This document shows, one piece after another, positions 7,949-16,327 of a DNA stretch of 64,000 nt. The notes beneath the pieces were generated by a model. That model saw nothing but the letters and a program-made list of their open reading frames with translations, was not told where the DNA came from and ran no database searches. The DNA is from JBMOKT01 sp049323895 (lineage in GTDB: Bacteria; Bacillota; Peptococcia; Peptococcales; BICA1-8): assembly GCA_049323895.1 (NCBI GenBank), contig JBMOKT010000039.1, forward strand, positions 62,001 to 126,000, written 5' to 3'. How positions within the stretch are numbered: position 1 is the stretch's first letter; each line of letters starts with the position of its first letter. The position numbers and the translations under genes were made by a program.

Positions 7949-9088
7949 ATGTCTGACAGACAGGCTTATAGACATATAATTACAAATGCACGGCGTATAG
8001 TCATCAAGGTAGGCTCAAGTACCCTAACCCATCATACGGGTAAAATAAATTTAGAGCAGATAGAAAAACTGGTACGGCAGCTATCCGATTTGTCCAATCA
8101 AGGCAAAGAGGTTCTGCTGGTTTCTTCGGGTGCTGTGGGGGCGGGAATGGGTAAACTGGGACTTAAGGAAAGACCCAAAACAATTCCTGAGAAGCAAGCA
8201 ACTGCCGCCGTGGGTCAAGGAATTTTAATGCATATCTATGAAAAAATGTTTTCCGAATACAGCCAAATAGTTGCCCAGTTGCTGTTAACCAGAGCCGATA
8301 TTGCTGATCGAAAGAAGTTCCTTAATGCACGGAATACGTTATTGACACTGTTGAGAAATGGTGTAGTTCCTATTATAAATGAGAATGATACAGTTGCCGT
8401 AGAAGAATTTAAGTTTGGAGATAATGATACATTAAGTGCTTTGGTGGCGGGGTTGGTAGATGCGGATCTTTTAATATTGCTGTCAGATATAGACGGTCTT
8501 TACACAGGTGACCCCAGGAAAGACGAAAAAGCTGCTTTGCTAAATGTAGTTGAGGAAGTAAATACTGACATAGAAGGCTTGGCAGGCAAAGCAGGTTCTA
8601 AGTTAGGCAGCGGGGGAATGGTGACAAAAATAGCTGCCGCCAAAATTGCTGTAAACGCCGGTATTCCCATGTTAATCGCTAACGGGACCAGTCCCGATAT
8701 AATACGGGGAATCTGCCGGGGTGAGGAACTGGGTACACTTTTTATCCCACGGGAAGTAAGACCCCATACCAGAAAGAGATGGATTGCCTTTGGTTCTGAT
8801 ATCCAAGGGAAGCTTTGGGTAGATATGGGTGCCCGCACAGCTATTCTGGATAATGGTAAAAGCCTCTTGCCAAGCGGAGTTCGTAAAATTGAAGGTGAAT
8901 TTCATGCGGGGCACGTTGTCAGCATAGTGGATGAGAATGGGACAGAATTTGCACGGGGGATTGTTAACTACAACACCGAGGAATTACAAAAAATAAAAGG
9001 AATTCAGTGTAAGGATATCCAAATCATCTTAGGTTACAAGGATTTTGATGAGGTTATTCATAGGGATAATTTAGCTGTTCGCGTATAA
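7949..9088 (+). CDS. proB: glutamate 5-kinase
   Basis: 379 residues, full length with a PUA domain. The amino acid kinase fold starts at VIKVGSSTLT. VSSGAVGAGMGKLGL, NENDTVAVEEFKFGDNDTLSALVA and the GSGGMVTKI loop are conserved catalytic and nucleotide-binding segments. The C-terminal PUA domain spans about 280-379. It phosphorylates glutamate in the first step of proline synthesis. proA follows after 14 bases, so the two form an operon. Confidence 0.97.
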   Translation: MSDRQAYRHIITNARRIVIKVGSSTLTHHTGKINLEQIEKLVRQLSDLSNQGKEVLLVSSGAVGAGMGKLGLKERPKTIPEKQATAAVGQGILMHIYEKMFSEYSQIVAQLLLTRADIADRKKFLNARNTLLTLLRNGVVPIINENDTVAVEEFKFGDNDTLSALVAGLVDADLLILLSDIDGLYTGDPRKDEKAALLNVVEEVNTDIEGLAGKAGSKLGSGGMVTKIAAAKIAVNAGIPMLIANGTSPDIIRGICRGEELGTLFIPREVRPHTRKRWIAFGSDIQGKLWVDMGARTAILDNGKSLLPSGVRKIEGEFHAGHVVSIVDENGTEFARGIVNYNTEELQKIKGIQCKDIQIILGYKDFDEVIHRDNLAVRV

Positions 9089-9102
9089 GGAGTGAAACAA
9101 AT

Positions 9103-10353
9103 ATGACTAGAGAACTTATGGAAAAGGGTGCTCTTGCAAAAGAGGCAGCTTACTACCTGGGGCTGACTAATACAGACCTTAAAAACAAAGCTCTGGCAAG
9201 AATGGCAGATAAACTGGCAGGTGCTTCCCGGGAAATATTAAGGGCTAATGAAGTGGATATGGAGAAGGCTAAAGATAGGAATCTTCCATCCTCTTTTTTG
9301 GACAGGCTTCTTCTTACGGAAGCTAGAATACAAGATATGGCTGAAGGTCTTAGAACGTTAATTATGTTAAATGATCCCGTAGGTGAAGTGGAGGGTATGT
9401 GGACCACTGAACACGGGCTGCAAATAGGTAAAATGCGGGTTCCCCTGGGTGTTATAGGTATAATTTATGAGGCTCGGCCTAATGTTACGGTGGATGCCGC
9501 CGGACTATGTTTAAAAGCAGGCAATGCCGTTATCTTACGGGGCAGTTCCGATGCAATCCATTCCAATATAAAGATAACAGAAATCATAAGCAGAAGTGTA
9601 GAAGAAGTAGGTCTCCCCAAAGGCTCCATCCAATTAATAGAGGATACTGACAGGGAAACTGCAAATAAAATGATGAAGCTTAATAAATACCTTGATGTTT
9701 TAATTCCCAGGGGCGGGGCAGGCTTAATACAGAATGTGGTAGAAAATGCAACAGTTCCTGTCATTGAAACTGGTGTGGGGAATTGCCATGTTTATGTTGA
9801 TGCAGACGCAGATTTAAAAATGGCTGAACAAATAATAGTTAATGCCAAAACTCATCGTCCGGGGGTGTGTAATGCCGCGGAAACCTTGTTGGTGCATCAA
9901 AGTATTGCTGCTGACTTCCTTCCGCTTGCTGCCGGGAAACTGCGTGAATTAAAAGTTGAACTGCGGTGCTGCCCGGTGGCAAAAAAGATAATTGGAGACT
10001 GTATAGAGGCTACCGAGGAAGACTTTGCTACCGAATTCCTAGATTTAATTTTAGCTGTGAAAGTTGTCGATAATATAGATGAGGCTTTACAGCATATCAG
10101 AAAATATGGGACAAAGCATTCTGAGGCTATTGTCACAAATAATTATAAAAAATCTAGACTGTTCCAACAGGCTGTTGATGCAGCTGCCGTTTATGTAAAT
10201 GCATCTACCAGGTTTACTGACGGCTTTCAGTTTGGTTTTGGGGCGGAAATCGGAATCAGCACACAAAAGCTTCATGCCCGTGGACCGATGGGTTTGAAGG
10301 AACTTACCAGCTATAAATATATTGTTATGGGTGATGGGCAAATAAGACGATAA
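9103..10353 (+). CDS. proA: gamma-glutamyl phosphate reductase
   Basis: 416 residues, standard size. The aldehyde dehydrogenase fold is visible: YEARPNVTVDAAGLCLKAGN, the RGGAGLI loop, and the catalytic cysteine in THRPGVCNAAETLL. The C-terminus has FGFGAEIGISTQKLHARGPMGL. It reduces glutamyl phosphate to the semialdehyde, the second step of proline synthesis. It starts 14 bases after proB with a clear AGGAGTG site. Confidence 0.97.
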   Translation: MTRELMEKGALAKEAAYYLGLTNTDLKNKALARMADKLAGASREILRANEVDMEKAKDRNLPSSFLDRLLLTEARIQDMAEGLRTLIMLNDPVGEVEGMWTTEHGLQIGKMRVPLGVIGIIYEARPNVTVDAAGLCLKAGNAVILRGSSDAIHSNIKITEIISRSVEEVGLPKGSIQLIEDTDRETANKMMKLNKYLDVLIPRGGAGLIQNVVENATVPVIETGVGNCHVYVDADADLKMAEQIIVNAKTHRPGVCNAAETLLVHQSIAADFLPLAAGKLRELKVELRCCPVAKKIIGDCIEATEEDFATEFLDLILAVKVVDNIDEALQHIRKYGTKHSEAIVTNNYKKSRLFQQAVDAAAVYVNASTRFTDGFQFGFGAEIGISTQKLHARGPMGLKELTSYKYIVMGDGQIRR

Positions 10354-10381
10354 AACAAAACCCTCAAAAGGATTTTGTTTG
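10354..10381 (+). terminator. terminator after proA
   Basis: AACAAAACC / GGATTTTGTTT hairpin around CTCAAAA directly after the proA stop codon. The U-tract is part of the stem, so its strength is uncertain. Confidence 0.5.
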
Positions 10382-10456
10382 GTCGATAGTCGATAGCCAA
10401 TAGTCGATAGTATTATTTTGTTACCATTAGCTATTCGCCATTAGCTATTGACAACT
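10382..10456. repeat. degenerate heptamer repeats (TCGATAG / TAGCTATT units)
   Basis: GTCGATAGTCGATAG, then CCAATAGTCGATAGTA, and farther on CCATTAGCTATTCGCCATTAG and CTATTGAC. Units of 7-9 bases, imperfect, fill most of the proA-nadD spacer. The first unit is the reverse complement of the CTATCGA unit at 7386. Confidence 0.65.
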
Positions 10457-10483
10457 GAAAAAGCTAATTAAGGTGGAGGAGAT

Positions 10484-11098
10484 ATGGAAAAAAAGAAAGC
10501 AATAGGTATTATGGGCGGGACATTTGACCCCATCCATTATGGGCATTTGGTAACAGCGGAGGCCGTTAGAAGTGAATTTAATTTAGAAAAGGTTTACTTT
10601 GTACCTTCAGGAAATCCTCCCCATAAAGATCCCCGGCAAGTTTCTGATGCCCAGCATCGTTATCTTATGACTTTTTTGTCTATCACAACCAATCTATATT
10701 TCGAGGTAATGTCCTTAGAAATAGAAAGACCTGGAAAATCTTACGCCTTTGATACTGTAAAAGAATTCAAGAAGCAGTTTCCCGATAAAGAGTTGTTTTT
10801 TATTACCGGGGCTGATGCTATTAAGGAAATTTTGACCTGGCATCGGGTGGAAGAGGTTTTAGATTTATGTTATTTTGTAGCTGCAACCAGACCAGGATAT
10901 AAACTGGATGATTTAAAAAAAGAAGAATTGAAGGTGCTTCCCGAGGAATATCTAAAGAGGATTATGATTATTGAAGTGCCGGCAATGGCTATTTCATCCA
11001 CCGATATTAAACAAAGGGTAAAAGAAGGAAAATCTATTAAGTATCTTCTTCCTGAGGCAGTGGAAAATTATATTTATAGAAATAAGCTGTATTTATAA
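10484..11098 (+). CDS. nadD: nicotinate-nucleotide adenylyltransferase
   Basis: 204 residues. The N-terminal nucleotidyltransferase motif GIMGGTFDPIHYGHL carries the (H/T)xGH signature; FVPSGNPPHKDP, FITGADAIKEILTWHR and the C-terminal ISSTDIKQRVKEGKSI loop are all typical of NadD. It joins nicotinate mononucleotide and ATP to give deamido-NAD. GGTGGAGG lies just upstream. The following yqeK-rsfS-methyltransferase order matches the Bacillus yqeG-yqeM region. Confidence 0.96.
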   Translation: MEKKKAIGIMGGTFDPIHYGHLVTAEAVRSEFNLEKVYFVPSGNPPHKDPRQVSDAQHRYLMTFLSITTNLYFEVMSLEIERPGKSYAFDTVKEFKKQFPDKELFFITGADAIKEILTWHRVEEVLDLCYFVAATRPGYKLDDLKKEELKVLPEEYLKRIMIIEVPAMAISSTDIKQRVKEGKSIKYLLPEAVENYIYRNKLYL

Positions 11099-11107
11099 GC
11101 AGCAATT

Positions 11108-11175
11108 AGGTGGCTAGTGACTAGTGACTAGTAAAAAAAGTGGCTAGTTGTTAGTAGCTAGTGGCTAGTTGGAGT
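11108..11175. repeat. degenerate heptamer repeats (CTAGTGA / GTGGCTAGT units)
   Basis: GTGGCTAGTGACTAGTGAC, TAGT, then GTGGCTAGTTGTTAGTAG and CTAGTGGCTAGTTGG. At least six variants of a 7-base CTAGTGA/CTAGTTG unit fill the 86-base spacer between nadD and yqeK. The unit is the complement of the CTAGTCA unit upstream of leuS. Confidence 0.7.
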
Positions 11176-11184
11176 AGGTGAACT

Positions 11185-11745
11185 ATGGAGTACTATATAG
11201 AAATAATTAAAAAGAGGTTATCTTTAAAAAGATATGAGCATTCCTTAGGAGTTGCCGAGACTGCCAGTGAATTAGCAATAATAAATGGTGCCGATCCCCA
11301 GAAGGCATATCTAACAGGCGTTCTTCATGATTATGCCAAAGAAATGGACGACTCCCAGCTGCTTGCAATGGCCAAAGATTATAATATACCCCTCAATGAG
11401 GTTGAGATAGCACAACCCCAATTGCTCCATGGTATTGTAGGAGCGTGTTTAGTCAAAACAGAATTGGGAATTGACGATGGTGAAATCCTAGATGCAATTA
11501 GATACCATACTACTGGTTGTTCCAATATGACTATGCTAACTAAAATTATTTATATTGCCGACTATATAGAGCCTAATAGAGATTTTCCCGGAGTAGAATT
11601 ACTAAGGAAGGTATCCTATGAAAATTTAGACAAAGGTGTTTTAGACGGATTGAACCATAGTATCCGTTATATATTGGATAAGAATTTGCCAATTCATAAT
11701 TTAAGTATTGAGGCACGCAATCAACTAATTTCAGGTAGTTATTAA
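11185..11745 (+). CDS. yqeK: HD-domain nucleoside-tetraphosphatase YqeK
   Basis: 186 residues. The HD phosphohydrolase signature is complete: RYEHSLGVAETASELA (first His), GVLHDYAKEM (HD), LLHGIVGACLV, AIRYHTTG and KIIYIADYIEPNRDFPG (last Asp). YqeK proteins hydrolyse diadenosine tetraphosphate symmetrically. It follows nadD and precedes rsfS, the conserved cluster order, which supports the name. Confidence 0.93.
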   Translation: MEYYIEIIKKRLSLKRYEHSLGVAETASELAIINGADPQKAYLTGVLHDYAKEMDDSQLLAMAKDYNIPLNEVEIAQPQLLHGIVGACLVKTELGIDDGEILDAIRYHTTGCSNMTMLTKIIYIADYIEPNRDFPGVELLRKVSYENLDKGVLDGLNHSIRYILDKNLPIHNLSIEARNQLISGSY

Positions 11746-11766
11746 TGAAAACTAGGAGGTCATAGT

Positions 11767-12126
11767 TTGGAAAGTAGTAATTTATTAAAATATGTAGTTA
11801 ATGCCGCTGATGATAAAAAGGCACAAGAAATTAAAATCTTAGATTTGCAAGGTGTATCAAATGTCACCGATTTCTTCGTGATTTGTACCGGAGGATCTTC
11901 AACCCAGACCAAAGCTATTGCTGATAATATCGAGGAAAAAATTGAAAAAGACCATAATCTGCGGCTATTAAGGAGAGAAGGCTACCAGCAGGGGAACTGG
12001 ATTCTGTTGGATTATGGCAGTGTTGTGGTTCATATTTTTAAGCCGGAAGAGAGGCAGTTCTACGATATCGAACGTCTGTGGGGAGATGCAGAAGAAATAG
12101 ATGCAGCCCGTCTATTGGGTGAGTAA
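11767..12126 (+). CDS. rsfS: ribosomal silencing factor RsfS
   Basis: 119 residues from a TTG with AGGAGGT six bases upstream. Conserved RsfS/Iojap segments: ADDKKAQEIKILDLQGVS, DFFVICTGGSSTQTKAIADN, REGYQQGNWILLDYGSVVVH and the final HIFKPEERQFYDIERLWGDA. It binds L14 and blocks subunit joining when nutrients are short. The start lies 21 bases after yqeK and the methyltransferase gene starts 2 bases after its stop. Confidence 0.95.
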   Translation: MESSNLLKYVVNAADDKKAQEIKILDLQGVSNVTDFFVICTGGSSTQTKAIADNIEEKIEKDHNLRLLRREGYQQGNWILLDYGSVVVHIFKPEERQFYDIERLWGDAEEIDAARLLGE

Positions 12127-12128
12127 CA

Positions 12129-12878
12129 ATGTCTTACACAGATTTAGCCTCAATTTATGATTACTTGATGGAGGATATTGACTACCATGAATGGACAAAT
12201 TTTATTGCTAGACTTATAAACTTTCATGGGGCTCCCGGTCATAGTTTGTTAGATGCAGGATGTGGCACTGGGAGCATTACTACACTCCTGGCACAACATA
12301 GCTTTAAGGTGACGGGCATTGATATTTCTGAAGAAATGCTGACTCAGGCGGAGCAGAAATCCAGGTCAAATGGTATAAAAATACCATATTTTAAACAGGA
12401 TATACGGAATTTATCCTTTAGAGAAGAGTTTGATATAGTTGTATCAACTTTTGATACCCTTAATTACCTAATTGAACCTGGTGACATCAAAAAAGGAATA
12501 GCTAATATCTATTTAGCCTTAAAGAGGCAAGGTATTTTTATTTTTGATATTAATAGTCATTATAAGCTGGCAAACACATTAAGTGAGAATGTCTTTACCT
12601 ATAATACAGATGAGCTTGTCTACATTTGGGAAAATTGCTACGATGAAATAAATCAGCTTTGCCAAATGGATTTGACCTTTTTTGCTTTGGACCACACATC
12701 TGGAAAATACCTGCGTTTTAATGAAACCCATATGCAAAAAGCCTTTTACACAGAAGAAATTTGCACCCTATTAATGGATTCGGGCTTTGAAATTTTAGGT
12801 ATATATGGTGAACTTGCCTTTGAATCTCCAATGGAAAATGAAGAAAGAATTTTTTTTGCAGCACGGAAAAAAACGTAA
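12129..12878 (+). CDS. class I SAM-dependent methyltransferase (YqeM-like)
   Basis: 249 residues. SAM-binding motif I is LLDAGCGTGSITTLLA, motif II follows with VTGIDISEEMLTQAEQK, and motif IV is FDIVVSTFDTLNYL. The DLASIYDYLMEDIDYHEW start and the position after rsfS match the YqeM family of Bacillus. The substrate is not known. It is the last gene of the nadD cluster; the terminator begins in its stop codon. Confidence 0.85.
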   Translation: MSYTDLASIYDYLMEDIDYHEWTNFIARLINFHGAPGHSLLDAGCGTGSITTLLAQHSFKVTGIDISEEMLTQAEQKSRSNGIKIPYFKQDIRNLSFREEFDIVVSTFDTLNYLIEPGDIKKGIANIYLALKRQGIFIFDINSHYKLANTLSENVFTYNTDELVYIWENCYDEINQLCQMDLTFFALDHTSGKYLRFNETHMQKAFYTEEICTLLMDSGFEILGIYGELAFESPMENEERIFFAARKKT

Positions 12879-12909
12879 CTTGACCTATATGGATCAAGTT
12901 ATTTTTTTT
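12876..12909 (+). terminator. terminator after the nadD-rsfS cluster
   Basis: TAACTTGACC / GGATCAAGTTA stem around TATAT followed by eight T. The hairpin starts in the TAA of the methyltransferase gene. Confidence 0.88.
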
Positions 12910-12953
12910 GAGGAATCCCATATTTTTGTATTGATAAGGAAAAGAAAATACTT

Positions 12954-12972
12954 TATACTGTATACTGTATAC
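12954..12972 (+). promoter_or_regulatory. repeated palindrome upstream of glutamate dehydrogenase
   Basis: TATACTGTATACTGTATAC, a tandem arrangement of GTATAC palindromes spaced by TG. The half GTATACAGTA occurs again (in the matching orientation on the other strand) at 14589, upstream of the small minus-strand ORF on the far side of the gene. Candidate regulator binding site; no factor can be named. Confidence 0.35.
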
Positions 12973-13016
12973 AAAGTTACATAATGTTTTTATTTTTCTG
13001 GGTAGTGTATAAAAAC

Positions 13017-13035
13017 AATTCTCTAAGAGAGAATT
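13017..13035 (+). promoter_or_regulatory. inverted repeat in the gdh leader
   Basis: AATTCTCT-AAG-AGAGAATT, a perfect 8-base inverted repeat about 40 bases upstream of the gdh start. It could be an operator or a small RNA hairpin. Confidence 0.35.
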
Positions 13036-13074
13036 AATATATATATAATTAATGAATTAAGGAGTGAATTGTCA

Positions 13075-14331
13075 ATGAGTGAGGGTACTAAGCTTTTAGA
13101 GCAGACTCGTTTTTTAATGAAAGAATGTATTGATGAACTAGGAGTGAATCCTTCTGTATATGAATACTTAAAAGAACCACGAAAAACGTTAATTGTTAAT
13201 ATTCCCGTAAAAATGGACGATGGTTCAATACAAAGCTTTATCGGTTACAGGGTTCAGCATAACAATGCATTAGGTCCCTATAAAGGTGGAATTCGCTTTC
13301 ATCCTAACGCCGACTTGGATGAAGTAAAGGCTCTGGCTACCTTGATGACCCTCAAGACTGCCATTGTGGAAGGGATACCTTTTGGCGGAGGTAAAGGCGG
13401 GATAACAGTTGATCCCCATAAGTTAAGCAAAGCAGAATTGCAAAGGTTATCCCGTGGGTACATAAGGGCAATTTCTCTCTTTGTAGGACCCAATAAGGAC
13501 ATTCCTGCCCCCGATGTCAATACTAACCCCCAAATAATGGCTTGGATGGCTGATGAATATTCTTATATTAGAAGACAGGCAGAACATGAAATAGTAACGG
13601 GTAAACCAGTGGAAATTGGTGGATCTAAAGGTAGAAACCAGGCTACTTCCCGTGGCTTAATGTTTATAGCACAAAAGGCTTGTGAATTAAAGGGGATTCC
13701 TTTTAAGGGGGCAGAGGTAGTAGTTCAGGGTTTTGGTAATGTAGGTGGAAACGCAGCTTTGTTATTCCATGAAGCAGGGGCAAAGATTATTGCCATTAGT
13801 GATGTTAATGGCGCAATTTACAACAAAGAGGGTTTAGATATTCCCGAATTAATGACATACAGCAAAGAACACGGAACCATTGCTGATTACCCAGATGCTA
13901 AGCAAATTACAAATGAAGAACTTTTAGAATTAGATTGTGTCATTTTAGCTCCATGTGCTTTGGAAAACCAGATTACTAAGGATAATGCCCACAAAATTAA
14001 GGCCAAAATAATAGCAGAGGGTGCTAATGGACCCACTACTATGGAAGCAGATAAAATTTTGGAAGAAAAAGGCGTATTGATTTGCCCTGATGTAATTGCT
14101 AACGCCGGTGGAGTTGTAGTAAGTTATTTAGAATGGGTACAAGGAAACTATCATTTCCAATGGAAAGAAGAAACTGTAAATGGCGAGTTATATGAAAAGA
14201 TCGTACCTGCTTTTGAAAAGATTTATAGCTTTGCCCAGGAAAGAAAAATCCCTATGCGCAGATCCGCTTTCATGGTGGGTATCAAAAGATTAAATGATGT
14301 TATGGAAGTTAGAGGCTGGCTAAGCAAATAA
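13075..14331 (+). CDS. Glu/Leu/Phe/Val dehydrogenase, probable NAD-dependent glutamate dehydrogenase
   Basis: 418 residues from the ATG at 13075 (AAGGAG ten bases upstream; a TTG at 13069 is also in frame). The catalytic region is GPYKGGIRFHPNADLDEVKALA and TAIVEGIPFGGGKGG, with the substrate and catalytic lysines. PAPDVNT carries the catalytic aspartate. The Rossmann motif is VVQGFGNVGGNAA. Length and sequence fit the hexameric NAD-type glutamate dehydrogenase of Clostridia, interconverting glutamate and 2-oxoglutarate. It is a single-gene unit between two terminators, with two candidate operator palindromes upstream. Confidence 0.92.
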   Translation: MSEGTKLLEQTRFLMKECIDELGVNPSVYEYLKEPRKTLIVNIPVKMDDGSIQSFIGYRVQHNNALGPYKGGIRFHPNADLDEVKALATLMTLKTAIVEGIPFGGGKGGITVDPHKLSKAELQRLSRGYIRAISLFVGPNKDIPAPDVNTNPQIMAWMADEYSYIRRQAEHEIVTGKPVEIGGSKGRNQATSRGLMFIAQKACELKGIPFKGAEVVVQGFGNVGGNAALLFHEAGAKIIAISDVNGAIYNKEGLDIPELMTYSKEHGTIADYPDAKQITNEELLELDCVILAPCALENQITKDNAHKIKAKIIAEGANGPTTMEADKILEEKGVLICPDVIANAGGVVVSYLEWVQGNYHFQWKEETVNGELYEKIVPAFEKIYSFAQERKIPMRRSAFMVGIKRLNDVMEVRGWLSK

Positions 14332-14344
14332 GCCTAAGTACAAA

Positions 14345-14372
14345 AAAAGGACCGCATAGCCGGTCCTTTTCT
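14345..14372 (+). terminator. terminator after glutamate dehydrogenase
   Basis: AAAAGGACCG / CGGTCCTTTT stem around CATAGC, symmetric enough to work from both sides. It separates gdh from the small minus-strand ORF. Confidence 0.85.
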
Positions 14373-14380
14373 AATTTAAA

Positions 14381-14515
14381 TTAGTCACAATTATTTTTTT
14401 GGGTTAAAGTGGCTTCGTCCTGTTTTCTAAGCTCTTCCTCTTTTAATTGCCTCTCTTGGCTGGAGAGCATAAGGTATTCAGGAGAATTGACAAAATTAGT
14501 AACGGTTTTATACAT
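14381..14515 (-). CDS. 44-residue hypothetical protein
   Basis: Minus-strand ORF from an ATG at 14515 preceded by AAGGAGATGATAAT, a good ribosome site. The peptide begins MYKTVTNFVNSPEYLMLSSQ and continues with a charged ERQLKEEELRKQDEA helix; it ends in Asn-Asn-Cys-Asp. No signal or membrane segment. I do not recognise it. A palindrome half-site shared with the gdh promoter lies about 75 bases upstream of its start. Confidence 0.5.
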   Translation of the reverse strand: MYKTVTNFVNSPEYLMLSSQERQLKEEELRKQDEATLTQKNNCD

Positions 14516-14588
14516 ATTATCATCTCCTTTATTTAGTGGTTACTTCTATTATATAACAATCAAATGTTTTTTATAGGTGTTTTAGCCA

Positions 14589-14599
14589 TGTATACAGTA
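14589..14599 (-). promoter_or_regulatory. GTATACAGTA site upstream of the 44-residue ORF
   Basis: GTATACAGTAT at 14589-14599 repeats the palindrome found at 12954-12972 upstream of gdh. The shared motif on both sides of the gene suggests a common regulator. The evidence is sequence repetition only. Confidence 0.3.
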
Positions 14600-14634
14600 T
14601 TATTTTGCTCCTTTGATTATTTTTATATTTTACA

Positions 14635-14672
14635 AGAAAAAAACCATGCTCTTTTCTAGAACATGGTTTTCC
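14635..14672 (-). terminator. terminator of the DsrMK-like operon
   Basis: Read on the minus strand: AAAACCATG, a 12-base loop, CATGGTTTT and more T. It lies about 20 bases after the stop of the DsrK-like gene. Confidence 0.82.
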
Positions 14673-14690
14673 GGTTATTTAAGGTATTTA

Positions 14691-16304
14691 TTACTCGTGC
14701 AAGAATTCTAAGAATGGCTTATCAAATTTAGTCATAGCGTTAACCACTAATTCAACAATGCCGCCGTATTGGAAATTAAACTTGTCAGTTGCTTTATAGA
14801 ATTTATAGATATCCCGCATAGCACCTTTGCAGTTTGAACATGGTGCACAAACATACTTAGGAATACTGGGGTCAGAGGCTGTATCTTGGAAGGCATTTAA
14901 TACCTGTGACCATTTCTTACGGGTACTTACCTTGTTTAAGAAATCATGGAAGTTCATGGAGTTCATAATAGCAAATCCACTTCCACCACCACAGCAGTAA
15001 TTATCTACTCCGTGAGGAGTCATTTCTCTGAATTGAGGACAGATTGCCTTAAGAATATCCCTTTGAGGTTCTACGATACCCATCTGCCTAACCATGTTGC
15101 AAGGATCATGGAGAGTTACAGGGAAATTATTTCTCATGGGGTCTAAGTCCAGTTTACCGCTTAAAACTATATCCCTAAGCAATGGCAAAAAGCTCTCAAC
15201 GGGAACTCTGCTTTCTGCACTCATCATTCTATCGGAAGTAAGGGCGTATGCCTTGTGGGCGTGACCGCACTCAGCCACCACTATTTTTTTAACACCCAGC
15301 TTTTTAGCAACTTCCTGTTGTTTTAAAGCAACCTTTCTTGCTTGACCGTCATCATAGAACAAACCATAGTTTACACTGTCATATCCAATATAATCACTGC
15401 TTAGTGTCCAGTTTAGACCAGCTTCTTGCATGATAATAGTAAATGCAATAGGGTTTTCGGGCCAGGCCATAAATTCACCGGCATTGTGTACCAGTAGGAT
15501 GTCTGCACCTTCTTTGTCAATGGGTACATCATAAGAGACCCCAACCATTTCTTCGATGTCTTCACCATGGAATTCCATTATATCCATAAAAGCGGCCTTA
15601 TTCATCCCAGTTGAAGATCCTGTGGCTAATTGCTTTACTGTACCATTTTCATGGAGGGGTTTGGGAGCAATGCCCATTTCCTGACTGAATATCTTACGTA
15701 TTTCCCTGGCAATGATACCGTTATCTAAACCTAAAGGACATGTTTGGGCACAACGGCGACAAAGGTTGCAGCGATAAGCCAATTCGCCAAGGCGGGCAAC
15801 AGTTTCCCAAGTCAAGTCAACGTCGGCACCTACTAAGCTGCCAAACAATTTGCCGCTTGGGGTAAAGTATTTTTTAACTAATCTTCTTAATACTTCAGAG
15901 CGGTATATAGGTCTGTAAAGCTCATGACCTCCGGTAGCCTCAAAAATATGACAGGCTTCAGAACAGGTATGGCACTTGGCACAATATTCTAAAGAAAGTA
16001 ATAATGGCTGGATAATACCTTTATTTGTTTCGTCAGAAAGCATTTTTTCCATGCCAGACAGGAATTTTTTAACTAATTCTTGCTCTTCCTCTTTTGTTTT
16101 CGGTCTTTCAAATGTATCTATACCAATAATACCGTCTAAGTTTGCACAGTATTTTTCAACCCATTCAGCTTTTGGTTCATGAAAGTCCGGCTCCATCCCC
16201 GGCTTATCATAAGGAGCAGGAAGGTCCATAAGTTTTTCAATTTTAGTTAATTGTTCTATAGGTTTACTTATATCCTGGGGCTTTAAGTCTTTACTATTTA
16301 TCAT
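14691..16304 (-). CDS. DsrK-like iron-sulfur protein (HdrD family)
   Basis: 537 residues from the ATG at 16304, which has GGAGGCG six bases upstream; an in-frame TTG at 16325 lies before that site. Two [4Fe-4S] motifs, CAKCHTCSEACH and CNLCRRCAQTCPLG (about 115-205), precede two CCG-type domains (HDPCNMVRQMG with YCCGGGSGF, and ECGHAHKAY with CAPCSNCKG). These domains in HdrD and DsrK hold the special [4Fe-4S] centre for disulfide reduction. In sulfite reducers DsrK passes membrane electrons to the DsrC trisulfide. The length and the spacing of the iron-sulfur and GLFYDDGQARK-like regions fit DsrK. Paralogues of this family exist, so a sister complex cannot be excluded. Confidence 0.72.
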   Translation of the reverse strand: MINSKDLKPQDISKPIEQLTKIEKLMDLPAPYDKPGMEPDFHEPKAEWVEKYCANLDGIIGIDTFERPKTKEEEQELVKKFLSGMEKMLSDETNKGIIQPLLLSLEYCAKCHTCSEACHIFEATGGHELYRPIYRSEVLRRLVKKYFTPSGKLFGSLVGADVDLTWETVARLGELAYRCNLCRRCAQTCPLGLDNGIIAREIRKIFSQEMGIAPKPLHENGTVKQLATGSSTGMNKAAFMDIMEFHGEDIEEMVGVSYDVPIDKEGADILLVHNAGEFMAWPENPIAFTIIMQEAGLNWTLSSDYIGYDSVNYGLFYDDGQARKVALKQQEVAKKLGVKKIVVAECGHAHKAYALTSDRMMSAESRVPVESFLPLLRDIVLSGKLDLDPMRNNFPVTLHDPCNMVRQMGIVEPQRDILKAICPQFREMTPHGVDNYCCGGGSGFAIMNSMNFHDFLNKVSTRKKWSQVLNAFQDTASDPSIPKYVCAPCSNCKGAMRDIYKFYKATDKFNFQYGGIVELVVNAMTKFDKPFLEFLHE

Positions 16305-16327
16305 TTCATCGCCTCCAATCTTCAAAA

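Noticed and set aside
16304..16325. TTG start for the DsrK-like gene
   Set aside because: The GGAGGCG ribosome site lies after this TTG, so translation must begin at 16304.
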